A DNA stretch of 29,013 nt from Dimargaris cristalligena (Eukaryota > Kickxellomycota > Dimargaritomycetes > Dimargaritales > Dimargaritaceae). The DNA lies in the NCBI GenBank assembly GCA_027576995.1, contig JANBQC010000352.1:1-29013 (forward strand), written 5' to 3'. A program made the translations under genes and the position numbers. How positions within the stretch are numbered: the first letter of the stretch is position 1; each line of letters begins with the position of its first letter. Below the pieces are notes generated by a model, which was given only the letters and a program-made list of their open reading frames with translations, had not been told where the DNA came from and searched no databases. Positions 19,538 to 29,013 of this stretch are shown here, one piece after another.

Positions 19538-20902
19538 GGCGGCCGGCAATCATAGCCACAGGTTGACGAGCGGTGTGTGTTCGTTAGCTATGGTAGTAGG
19601 GGCCGAATATGTCGGGAAGTGAATGGATTTTGGATGTTATTAGCCATAGCGGTTACATAAGTTTAGATGGACCAATTGCAAGTAAGGAGACATCGGGCCG
19701 AACAGGTCAGCTATCCAAAAATCAATTGATGCCCATGGCTGTCTAAGCCGGGTGAGTCGGGTATTGCTGGGAAAGGGGGGGGCAGGTCGTCTCACCCTGC
19801 AAAATAATTATTCAGTAAACCAAAGGGTGCGCCGCTACCCCTTAAGCAAAGGGGCAGGCGGGTAGAGTGTAACCCAATAAACCGGGGATGGTTTCGGTTA
19901 AACAGTAGGTCTTTCACAGTAATTCCCGAGAATGGTCTAGCACTTTGACCAATGGCCTGCTACTTAACGCCTTTACCTACCTATTAGAAAGTCGGCTAGA
20001 TTTCGGGCAAACTATATAGTGTTGGGCAATTTAGGGATGGGGCCGGGTTGGAATGGGCCAATGGGTGAAGTAGGGGTGAGAACGGTAGGCAATGATGAGG
20101 AGAAGGTTAACTTTGGATATAGGGAGGGAGGTGGATATAAACAAGAGCTGGACTATAGGGGAGGAGGGGGCGAGCAGTAGAAGACACCCGGCCAAATGCA
20201 AGAACTAAAGGGAGTGGAGGGGGGAGAGTATAGGACTAAAACGGTATAGTATAGTAGTAAGTAGGCTAATGGGGCTGGAATAGCTGCGTTTACTTCATAT
20301 TTTGGCTGGGATACTTGAACTCTCGGGGGGTTTTATATGGTGGAATATAAATGAGTGCGGAGCCGCCCATATTTAGTTGGTGTGCCCAAAGGGGGTGTTA
20401 AGTTGTAAATGGGAAAGAGATGGTCAAATAGTATCCGTGGATTATCTATTTAATGACCCACCAATCAAACTAGGGCTGCCGGCCCACGTGATTACAGGGG
20501 GCTATGCTTCGCCCAGCTTGTGAACTAGTGGGCAACACAAGTGAGAAAAGTACATTGCGCTAGAGAATGAATTATAATAATGTTTGTAATAGGGATAGCG
20601 AATTGCAAATGGATTTGGCACCCCCGTCACGCATTATCTCAGTTCAACTTGGTATTGTAGATGCATAGGCCCAGATTCCCAGGATGTTAATATATTTCAA
20701 AAACTGAGAGGATAATGTCCTATAAAAAAAGGGCGAAATTCACCCCTGGCAGAGAAACCGGCTCTCTACACCGGCTAAGGAGGGACACAGGTTAAACAAC
20801 ATTGGTTTATTATAGTATATATGGTCAAGGTAAAAACAACCACTAGGTTCGAGCTACAATCCATAAACAGCGTATATCATCTCTCTCCTTGGTGGTATCT
20901 AT
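19538..20902. other. Intergenic region upstream of the carrier gene
   Basis: About 1.36 kb with no open frame longer than about 60 codons that looks coding. 20040-20240 is strongly purine-rich on plus (pyrimidine-rich on minus), resembling the leader tracts of other genes, but lies about 500 bp from the carrier start. The carrier transcript may therefore have a long or spliced 5' UTR. 20460-20900 holds the RPA2 3' flank. Confidence 0.5.
20806..20811 (-). terminator. Polyadenylation signal (AATAAA) for RPA2
   Basis: TTTATT on plus, that is AATAAA on the minus strand, about 92 nt past the RPA2 stop codon and followed by AT-rich sequence. Position and motif fit a 3'-end signal; the cleavage site is not determined. 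Confidence 0.45.
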
Positions 20903-22923
20903 TTAGGCCGTGTAGGTACATTTGACGTGCAGGTCATCGATGGTGGAATATAAGTGGCCTTCATTAGTCAGCAACTCGACGGTCTGCATGACCTCATCCG
21001 GGGAATAGACCCCGCGCATTTGCTGGCAGATATGGGGAATGTTGGCCCCTTCGTCGCGGTCGCTGAAACGCTGAATTTGTTCGAGAACCTTGTCCTGGAT
21101 GGTGGTAAAGCCGCTGACTGTACCATCCCCAGTCACGGGCGCACTCGAGGCGACTGGGGCGGCCTGATAGGTGCCGCTACCACCCGAAAGACTAAAATCG
21201 GTGTTGGCGGTGGGCATGCCCGGGCCGGAAGTCTAATGATAGGCAGTGATCCCGATGTTACAGAGTTGGTATTGGTATATGTATATACACATCGATCAAA
21301 ATGTAATAATATGAATACAGAGTTCGGGCACAAAAATAAAAGAGTTAACATAACCAACCAGTTACTCATAAGTGCGTGGTTATTAAATGTAAAAAAAAGT
21401 CACCCCGGGTATTAATGGGGTAGTGGCGATATTCTTACCTTGGTACCGCGGGTTAATTCCAAGTGGGTGTGGATGACATGGAGGAAGTGGTAGGTGATTT
21501 CGTTCATATCGTCAATTGGCCGGAGTTTACTAACGTAGATCTGCCGTTTGCCATTGTAGTTACGGACTTGGGCGATTACCCGGGCATAGGTGTTTTCACT
21601 GTTTAAAAGACACGTCAATTATTATCCGGATCAGAAATATATATATATATATATATATTCTCCTCCCAAGGGGAAGGTGTATGGTATACAATTTAGTGAT
21701 TAGGCGAAAAAAATGGTGTACATGCAGGATATACATGTTGAATCCCTAGGCAGTCTAGTTGGTTAGCCTTAGATAAAATTCCTCGATTGGAGTCAACTAT
21801 CAAGGTTGTAGTATAAGTGAATCCCAGACAAATCACCACTTACGGGAAATTACTGGCTTCTTCGAAAGCGGGATCGGCGCTGTCACCGTTCATGGACATG
21901 CGAGATTCAATGGCACCAGTACCATCCTCCAACGTGAAGGCGATGAAAGTAGTTTGAGGAGCAACCTTACGAACATTGGCCACAAATACCACCTGCGTAC
22001 GCGAAAGATAAGGAGAGGCAGATCAGATCAGGTCGAAACCGAGTGTGAAATGTATCCCAGCAATAAGCAAACGGTAGATTAATACGGGAGGTTCACAATT
22101 AGCTACCGCAGCAAATAATCGGTCGCTGATTGGGGTCGATTTGGGAAAGGCGAGGCAGAAATAATCGACTAGGCTCCATTAATATATATATATATATATA
22201 TATGTCTATTAGATAGGTGGTTGAAGCATACCTGAGTCAGTTCATGGTCATCTAGTTTAATATTGGCGTCATTGTGCTCGGGCTGAATGTTCAGCAACTG
22301 ACGAATGGTCACAGGGCGGATGGTTTGGGCCGAAATACCACCGCGCTACCATGAGAATACCGGAGATTATCGTTTAGGAAAAGGGTATTTCGAAAGTAAA
22401 GTAAACAGTAAAGACACGATGAGTTGTTGGGACAATAGATCAGGATCGTTGATTCTTAGAGGAAGATCAACCAGGTCTCCAATCGGCTAAGGATCAATTA
22501 AATGTGGCCGAAGACCCGATCAGTACTCAACCATTTGAATTCTGGAGTTATCGTGGCACTCACCTTAGATGTACCGCTTTCGTTGGCGTTAAAAGGCGAC
22601 TGTTCAACGAAGCCGCCGCCGAATCCGCCGCCGCCGGAATTATCCATGTTGCCAAACGTAGTTTGACCACCGAAGTTCTGGTTCATACCGCCGAAAGCTA
22701 ACCAGAGGGTATAATAATAATGATAATAAATTTATGGAGGCAGTTTTCGGCGCGGTTATTACATTAGAATTTAGGTTAGGCCGGGGCAGTGGGCCTTCCG
22801 ACTTTAGGGGTGTTTCTGCAATAAGCGTGTGGGTGCCAATCCGACCACCCTTACACCATAGTTGTGGTAGATTAGCTCGAGCGGGACATAAAACTGAACG
22901 GACAATGGTCACTTACAAGACAT
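20903..22923 (-). CDS. RPA2: Replication protein A 32-kDa subunit (RPA2)
   Basis: Six exons on the minus strand: 22917-22923, 22564-22697, 22232-22345, 21844-21992, 21439-21598 and 20903-21232, giving 297 aa. RPA2 is the middle subunit of the heterotrimeric single-stranded-DNA-binding complex of replication, repair and recombination. The N-terminus (residues about 1-45) is Gly/Asn/Ser-rich and probably disordered (MSSFGGMNQNFGG...), with an SP site typical of the phosphorylated region. The OB fold runs from about 50 to 190: RGGISAQTIRPVTIRQLL, VVFVANVRKVAPQTT, LEDGTGAIESRM and ARVIAQVRNYNGKRQIYV. The C-terminal winged helix spans about 225-297: TIQDKVLEQIQRF, EGANIPHICQQM and EGHLYSTIDDLHVKCT. 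The first coding exon is only ATGTCTT before a GTAAGT donor; joining to TAG|CTTTCGG gives a family-like MSSFGG start. If that exon is wrong, the next Met would start at MNQNFGG (22686), within 6 residues. Two introns carry long TA runs. Confidence 0.93.
21637..21658. repeat. (AT)n in RPA2 intron between exons 4 and 5
   Basis: Eleven AT units located 38-60 nt upstream of the exon 5 acceptor on the minus strand. Confidence 0.9.
22182..22203. repeat. (AT)n in RPA2 intron between exons 3 and 4
   Basis: Eleven AT units located about 30-50 nt downstream of the exon 3 donor on the minus strand. Confidence 0.9.
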
Positions 22924-24770
22924 TGTTAATCACACAAGCGTGGGGGATTAATGTAGAAAGGTTGTTGGATCGGGTTTGAGCTGGGCTTTCAACCGAATGG
23001 GGGACGTGGTGGACGCGTAGAAGAAAGTAACGGGAGAAAGGTGGATACGGCGGGTTTACGGTTCCACTTGGGTAGTTTAATTAGAAGGGGTGAAATGAAC
23101 GAAGGAGGTCGAATGGAAGGGATAATAGAGGTTGTTAAACCAATGGCCAAATGAAAAAGTAAGTGTAGCTTGATTGTGAGGAATGGGTAAGGAAGACTAA
23201 CAACAACAGTAGTACAGTAGGGCCTTCTCCCATATATTGCTAAGGAGTAGCTGCTGGTTGTTGACACTTGGGTTGCTGCGCCAGTCCACTGGTGAGCTTA
23301 AAAAGAAGCCACTATTAGGCTCCAAATAAAATCCCCTTCCCACATTTTCCATGGCTGTCAAAAATAGAAGTCCCAAAACATCCCATTCCGCTAGGGCTTT
23401 TCTATGGTAGGGCACATTTATACCGTCATTATAACCAGTTTAGATTTCTCTAAATTAGGGGAGAAATATGTAATGTGCAGAGCCAAGTAAGAGATTTAAA
23501 ACATTCTGCTTAAGTTAAGGCCACGACGGGTCATCATTTAGCTGCTCCTTGTGTCTCCATTGGTCAAACCGAGTCGGGGAGATACCTACACTCCTCTAAA
23601 GGCATATGGGCCCCCAGGTGGCATGGATAAATAATGGCAGGAAGAAGGCGTGCTGTACTAATAATTGGAGTGGAAATAGTGCGCTATCGAGCTTTTGAAA
23701 CCCTACAGAGCCTTTCTGTGGTTTCTGCCTGTTTACTTGGACTTGTTTTAATAGTTTGAATACTACACCCTTTCCAAATATTAAAGGCCTTGGGGCTTTG
23801 CCATAGAACCATATAGAGGAATAAACACCCCTTCTAGTCATACAACGCCCCTTGCAGCATTGGTTAGGGTGCAGGCCTACCCGCTCACGTGCAGAGAAAC
23901 ATGATGAATTCCCCTCCCTTTATTTTCCGCTGGTACTTTACTTGTGTGTTACTGTTTTTTTCCAACTGGCTGGCCCCAAGGTTCCGAACTTGCAGTCTAC
24001 CGTTTGCTATTTCAAATTCACTTCGAGACGGCCGGTTTCGGCTGCTCGGGATATTGGGGCAGTATACCTTATCCCTTGCTGACTTCCAAACTTCTTTCAT
24101 TAACTCAAGCCAACCCTCCTTAGTCTGAATTGCCACACCTTCCAAAACTGCCACCGGCTTGCATGGCCGGTTGTGGCGGTCCCCCACCCAGTTGTTTTTT
24201 ACTTATATAAAACGGCTGCTCTTTCTTTGGTTACTCTCGTCGTGTGGTGTGGGCTAGAGACGGCCACTACCCACTCGTTGTCTCCTCTTCCTTTGTATTC
24301 GCCAGTCCAGTTGTTTGTTTGTACAAACCCCGCCTCTATTGGAGAAAAAGCCCTTCCCGAAGGAAACCCCAGCCCAGCCCAGACCTACCTTGGTCAACTG
24401 TCTCAAACCCTTGGTGAACCACCCAGCGCCCACTTGGGCAAGGCCCTGGACCCTCCGCTTCTTTTCCCAGGCGCTATTGGACTAACGCGGCTCTATCACT
24501 GTAGACGAAGGGAAGAGCAACCAACCTTCACCACTTTGCTGCTCTCTATTTTCCGGGTACTTGGTCCTTGTGTGTGCTCTTTTTTCCTCGTCTTTACCCC
24601 ACCACACCTCCTCCCTCTGCTCTCTTCCATTGGGTCTGCGCTCTTGACTGTAGCCAACCGCATTCCCTCCTCTCTCCTATACCTTCATTGTGCATCGTTC
24701 TTAGTCAGTCAGGGAACGTCCTTTTCACCGGTACACCTCACTTCTACTCCTTTCTCCATTCCCCGTCAAG
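22924..24770. other. Divergent intergenic region between RPA2 and UBP8
   Basis: 22981-23120 is purine-rich on plus, consistent with a pyrimidine-rich RPA2 leader or promoter. 23197-24187 contains a series of short unrecognised minus-strand frames (23197-23415, 23596-23841, 23885-24187) in different phases. 24200-24770 is pyrimidine-rich on plus, begins with a TATA element and probably forms the UBP8 promoter and 5' UTR. A long open frame from 24173 to 25012 overlaps the UBP8 start in another phase and looks like a by-product of the CT-rich composition. Confidence 0.5.
24204..24212 (+). promoter_or_regulatory. TATA box candidate for UBP8
   Basis: TATATAAAA in a GC-richer context, followed by more than 500 bp of pyrimidine-rich sequence up to the UBP8 ATG at 24771. 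The motif matches the TATA consensus. The implied 5' UTR of about 530 nt is long, so it may also serve an unannotated upstream start. Confidence 0.35.
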
Positions 24771-27700
24771 ATGCCCAAAGCCAGACGCCCGTCGGTGGCC
24801 TCCTCCGCTGCTTCACCGGGCCCCGACTGGTCGGGCGCGGCCCTTTCCGCCTCCACTTCCACGACCGCCTATTCCGCCTCCGGGAGTCCCAGGGATCGTT
24901 TATCCGCCACACCGTCGTATACGGAACACACCGAGCTGCAGGGGTCGGTCATGCCCATGGCCACGGCCAACGGACCCAGCCCGCTCTCGGCGGTAGGCGG
25001 GCGGTCGAATAGCAGTAGCACTCCCGCCAGAGAATCCAAAACCAACGGAGGCGCGCGGTCCCGCACCGCCAACTCGGGCCACTCCCGGTCTTCTACAACG
25101 GTCACCGGGAATGAAGTCACCGAATGCACCCATGTGACCCCCGCCAAAGCCCAGGTTCTGGCCCAGCGCTACCGGGTATTTGTCAAATACGCCTTATTCC
25201 AAAAACACCACCACCATTTCCTAGGCCGGTTCCGGGCTAACCAGAAGCAACCCCCAGGGCCCAAGTCGGCTAAACTGCTTAAACTGGAGGCCAAGCGTGA
25301 CGCTATTCTTAAAAAGGTAAATAGGTTACTTGATGTGCCACAGTCTTTTTTCTCTCTCATCTATTATTCAACCGCACCCCAGCCCTCCTCGCCATTAAGC
25401 AGACTAGCTGCGAACATTAAGAGTGCTGCCGGATTATTTAATTGGCTGGTTCGAGATATACTGCTCCAGTGACATGGGTGCCTATTACTTAGTTCATATA
25501 GTCGACCAACGCAGTCCACAGAGAAAGAGAGAGAGACTTACGTGCGGAATCAGCCGCGCCATAGGCTAATATCCCCGCGACTATTCACTGCTCCCGACTT
25601 TCTGCAAATCCAGATCCCGTATCCCCAATGTAGTATGTGTGATTCTTCCCTTGGGCGACTATTGTCCTGTCTACACTGTGACTTCGTAGGCTGTTGGAAA
25701 AGAAACCATCTTCGGCGTCATCAATCGACTTCGAAACACACTCTGGGTAAGCAGCATCATGGTAGTACTCGTATTCCGATCATTAAGACCCCTCTTACTC
25801 CTCCGGCTGACCACTAACCCCCCCAACTTGCCATCCTCTGGGTTTTTTTCTTACCGCCCCCTGATCCCGAACCGGTTTAATACATTCACTCACCGATTGG
25901 TCATAGCTGTCGAGTTCAACACTCATTCGGTTTTCTGCATGACTTGCGGGGACTTTGTGTACTACCACAATTTCGAGGAAATCCTCCGTCAGGAGAAATT
26001 CAAAATGTACAACCGCCTCTGTCAACTGACCGAACCCCTCACCGAACGCATGTCCGCTCTACAATGTCTCGCGGCACCCAGCTCCACGGTCGGCAGCGAA
26101 GGGTCGGACCACGACTCCAGCCTCGCCTCCACCCCAACCGCCGGGCCCAGCCCGGTCAGTCCATGCGAGGGTATCCGCGGCCTTCGCAACATGGGCAGTA
26201 CCTGTTTTATGAACGTCATTCTACAGGCCTTTATCCACAATCCCCTCCTACGCGCCCACTTCCTCAGCGACCCCCACAACGCCCACCAGTGCTCCCGGGA
26301 CGCCTGCATCGCCTGCGAAATGGACAGTCTCTTTAACCAAATATTCTCGGGTGATCCAGCACCGTTCGGCCCGTCCACTTTTCTGCGCTCGATTTGGCAG
26401 TCCTCCACCGAACTGGCGGGTTATTCCCAGCAGGATGCCCACGAGTTTTTCATTACGGCCCTGAACCAGATTCACTCGGGGCTCAGCCAGAATGAACACA
26501 CGTTGGGTTGCTACTGCGTGGTCCACCAGACTTTCGCGGGCTTGCTCCAGTCCACCGTCACCTGTCGGAGTTGCGGCCACGTGGCGACGGCCCACGACCC
26601 CATGCTCGACATTTCCCTCGATATCCGCCCCCTGCCCCGCCGACCTAAAAAAGGAGGGGCTAACGGCGGGACGGCCCCGTCCCATAACCCACCTAATAAC
26701 AATAACAGTAACAGTAATAATAATAATAATAATATTGCTAAGTTCGAGATACCACACTCACTGGTGGATTGTCTACAACGGTTCACCAGCCCCGAATCCC
26801 TGGGCTCCCAGGAATACCACTGTGGATCGTGTGGGTCGGCCTGTCGGGAAGCGAGTAAACAAATGCTTATCAAACTCCTTCCACCGGTCCTTAGCTTTCA
26901 GTTGAAACGGTTCGAACATAATGCGAGTGCGAGTAAAATCGAAACTTTCATTCGGATTCCGTCGGAATTAGACATGACCCCGTTTACTACCCAACATGTC
27001 CGACCCGCCGATGGTACAGATACCAGTAGGTAAGTAGTGACTGGGCAGGAAGGTTCTTGATTACCTGATATTGATTGCATCAATTATATGTACGAGCCCA
27101 TGTGTACTTACCCAATTGGGATTGATCGAAGCCGGAATATGCGAATGCATCCGTTCCCTAATCCCCACCCCTAACCGTAACTAACCTTTGAATTATTGTC
27201 AATCATCATTAACCATCTACTGTGGTCATGATCATGCACTTATTTACCACTCCCCACCCGGCCTCTGGACATCGACGGATCATCTTGGTTCGGTATAAGC
27301 CTACCCTATTCCAATCCGGCCTGCCACTACCAGCTGTTTGCCGTGATTAATCATGAAGGCAGCTTGGAAACGGGTCACTACACCATGTACGCGATGCATC
27401 GCAAGGAGGTAAGAAATTTATCTTTGTAACGTAATTACAGTGACTTATTCAGATATCTGGCTTTGTCGGTGATTGCCATAGACGGCCCAATAACCACTTT
27501 CAAAACTCCGATGCTGTCGTTTCTCCCAAACCACATTGATTCCCGCTAATTCTGATTTTGTGAGTGTCTACGTCCTTATATTAACTATGGGTGGGTACTC
27601 CGATCTACACTATGCCTTCCAGTGGTTCCGGTTCGACGACCATTTAGTAACTGTAGCCAGTCTTTCCGACGTCCTAAAAAATAACGCGTAAGTATAAGAT

Positions 27701-27922
27701 TCCTAGCACCATGGCTTTAATTATTGACAGCCGAATCCACCAAACCATCTGCAATGGCTCTCCATGGATGGCACGTGGCTGAAATTTTATTTGGATATTG
27801 GTAGATTTTTACTAACTTAACCTATTTATTTTTTTGGTTGTCTATGGGAAATAATGCCTTCACCATCTTTCAGGTACATGTGTTTTTACGTCAAGTCTTA
27901 TCTCGACTATATCCCTACATAG
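24771..27922 (+). CDS. UBP8: Ubp8/USP22-type ubiquitin carboxyl-terminal hydrolase (SAGA DUB module)
   Basis: Six exons: 24771-25316, 25614-25746, 25907-27029, 27300-27408, 27623-27687 and 27874-27922, giving 674 aa. The family removes ubiquitin from histone H2B as part of the SAGA coactivator. After a Ser/Thr-rich tail of about 118 residues comes the zinc-finger UBP domain: CTH (119-121), CSMC (188-191), CLHCDFVGCW (201-210), HLRRHQSTSKH (214-224) and FCMTC (236-240). The USP domain follows: GLRNMGSTCFMN with catalytic Cys about 326, GYSQQDAHEFF, paired zinc-binding cysteines CRSC (446-449) and CGSC (532-535), His box HYQLFAVINHEGSLETGHYT with catalytic His about 627, and WFRFDDH with the Asp about 643. 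It ends AYMCFYVKSYL. The start is the first Met in the frame, after a CT-rich leader. An Asn-rich run at about 490-502 is encoded by an AAT microsatellite. Exon 4 uses the acceptor at 27299 because no other AG gives an open frame; its phase fits exactly. Confidence 0.95.
26690..26733 (+). repeat. Translated AAT/AAC microsatellite inside UBP8
   Basis: A tract of AAT, AAC and AGT codons, read in frame as Asn with interspersed Ser. It lies between the first zinc-binding CxxC pair and the second, in a region that varies between family members. Confidence 0.9.
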
Positions 27923-27990
27923 ACTTATTCCTATTTGTCAATCCGTGGGTGAGCGAGCCGACCTGTCAACGGATAGTATCAAGCCACGAC

Positions 27991-27996
27991 AATAAA
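27991..27996 (+). terminator. Polyadenylation signal (AATAAA) for UBP8
   Basis: AATAAA 69 nt after the UBP8 stop codon, followed by a T-rich stretch. A good positional match for a 3'-end processing signal. Confidence 0.5.
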
Positions 27997-28125
27997 AATG
28001 ACTGGTACTGACTATTTTTTTATATGAACCATTCCAGTGCGACAGGTATGGAGAGATTAGCACTCGATGCTAATATGATGATTTAGTTTGGCGGGATTTA
28101 CAGTGAGAGCTGGAATACCAAGTTA

Positions 28126-28602
28126 GTGCGGGTATTAGGCTATAGAAAAATGAGGACACCACCGACGTGGACTAGATATATGGAGTGGGGTTTACTATAT
28201 CCCGCCTTTCCGTATCCTTTGGCCTACCAACTGCAGAAACATCTAATTCAATGGACATTGGTAATAGTGATATTACATAACGTAGCCCATTATTATAATG
28301 TGTCTCCCCCAATCAGTGTGAATATAGAGTTATTCCGTCGGATTAGATGTAACCGTGATGTCCGCCCTGATACGGTAGCACATCCCCCCACCCTTCGGCA
28401 ATTCTTTAAAACAAGTGTTACGGAAGGGTTCGATAACGGATATCCATATTCAACTATTAGCACATTCATATACTATTTAGTGTACCACTTTTTCCCTCTT
28501 TTTGGTGCAACTATAGTGGGCCACTTGGCTAATATAATGGATTCTTCCCAGCTGACCAAAGAGAACCCAACCCACTCACACATGTCCCCAATTGACCGCT
28601 GA
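28126..28602 (+). CDS. Hypothetical ORF, 158 aa, unrecognised
   Basis: An open frame of 158 codons about 200 bp after UBP8 on the same strand. The product would start MRVLGYRKMRTPPTW, with two hydrophobic stretches (around residues 42-52, WTLVIVILH, and 118-134, FIYYLVYHFFPLFGATI), and end SPIDR. No family is recognised. Codon choice is AT-rich (many ATA, TTA and AAT), unlike the C/G-ending codons common in the confident exons here, so it may be chance, a decayed gene or part of an unrecognised mobile element. Confidence 0.2.
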   Translation: MRVLGYRKMRTPPTWTRYMEWGLLYPAFPYPLAYQLQKHLIQWTLVIVILHNVAHYYNVSPPISVNIELFRRIRCNRDVRPDTVAHPPTLRQFFKTSVTEGFDNGYPYSTISTFIYYLVYHFFPLFGATIVGHLANIMDSSQLTKENPTHSHMSPIDR

Positions 28603-29013
28603 TACGCTTTATAGTCTGCGAAATGTGTATTCCGATTGGGCTGTGGTAGTCAATTTCCCTGACTAAAAGTAGGGGGGTTAGCCTCCGATGTGACGGCTCG
28701 GTAAATTACAAAATCTAGGGCACTGGCTTGCAACACTAGAATGGGTACATTCAATCCTCATTAGTAGAATAAATAACTGGATTTACCGTCATCTATATTA
28801 AAATGAGCCATTTCCAGGCCATGTGAATAAACCTCCAATCGCCCACCGGTTTTGTCCCACATTAGGGTTTTAACTGGCCTTTACAAGGAATCCTTATGAG
28901 GACTATATCCATTCACAATTTCACTCCGCTACCACAGCAAACCGGGGCATTGGTTTGGAGGGGGGGTGGTAAGAAAACCATACTATAGGAAATACTACTA
29001 TTCTAAAGAAGGG

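Larger units (their letters stand above)
27923..29013. other. Region downstream of UBP8
   Basis: AT-rich sequence after the UBP8 stop, with the polyadenylation signal at 27991. Apart from the doubtful ORF at 28126-28602, nothing recognisable is seen up to the window end. Confidence 0.5.

Noticed and set aside
24173..25012. 279-codon plus-strand open frame beginning upstream of UBP8
   Set aside because: It overlaps the UBP8 first exon in another phase and is otherwise made of the CT-rich leader. It is Leu/Pro/Ser-biased with no recognisable domain.

Overview
This window is a eukaryotic, almost certainly fungal, chromosomal segment. Genes are broken by many short GT-AG introns (about 80-450 bp), usually with GTAAGT-like donors. 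Products include a DUF2408 protein, a family known from fungi, and the fungal-type forms of complex I subunit NDUFS5 and the SAGA deubiquitinase Ubp8. Intron-rich compact genes, a retained complex I subunit and a retained elongin A suggest an early-diverging (zygomycete-grade) fungus, but I cannot name a species from sequence alone. A run of 97 N marks an assembly gap.

Layout. 127-579 (-): small secreted cysteine-containing protein, unrecognised. 2641-4486 (-): Erv46/ERGIC3 COPII cargo receptor, 4 exons. 5440-7315 (-): elongin A, 6 exons including a 22-nt exon; its 3' end is uncertain. 9168-12662 (-): DUF2408 protein, 4 exons, with a 1.47-kb first intron. 12663-15673: 3 kb with no gene I can support. 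15674-16477 (+): NDUFS5-type complex I subunit, 3 exons; intron 1 carries the gap. 17398-19537 (-): SLC25 mitochondrial carrier, 5 exons, with a long low-complexity insertion. 20903-22923 (-): RPA2, the 32-kDa replication protein A subunit, 6 exons starting with a 7-nt coding exon. 24771-27922 (+): Ubp8/USP22-type ubiquitin hydrolase, 6 exons. 28126-28602 (+): a doubtful AT-rich ORF.

The genes are unrelated housekeeping functions (secretory traffic, transcription and RNA polymerase II turnover, respiration, mitochondrial transport, DNA replication and repair, histone deubiquitination). They do not form a cluster or a pathway. RPA2 and UBP8 are divergently arranged, about 1.85 kb apart. All exon structures were deduced by hand from splice signals, reading-phase agreement and similarity to families I know, so exact junctions need RNA data.

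Several start codons are preceded by pyrimidine-rich tracts on the coding strand, and a few similar tracts have no gene attached. I found no CRISPR array, rRNA, convincing tRNA, or intact transposon. I see no evidence for a novel multi-gene system. The more interesting points are unusual gene structures (micro-exons, a long AG exclusion zone, large low-complexity insertions), a three-repeat architecture in the DUF2408 protein, and a few unexplained stretches.
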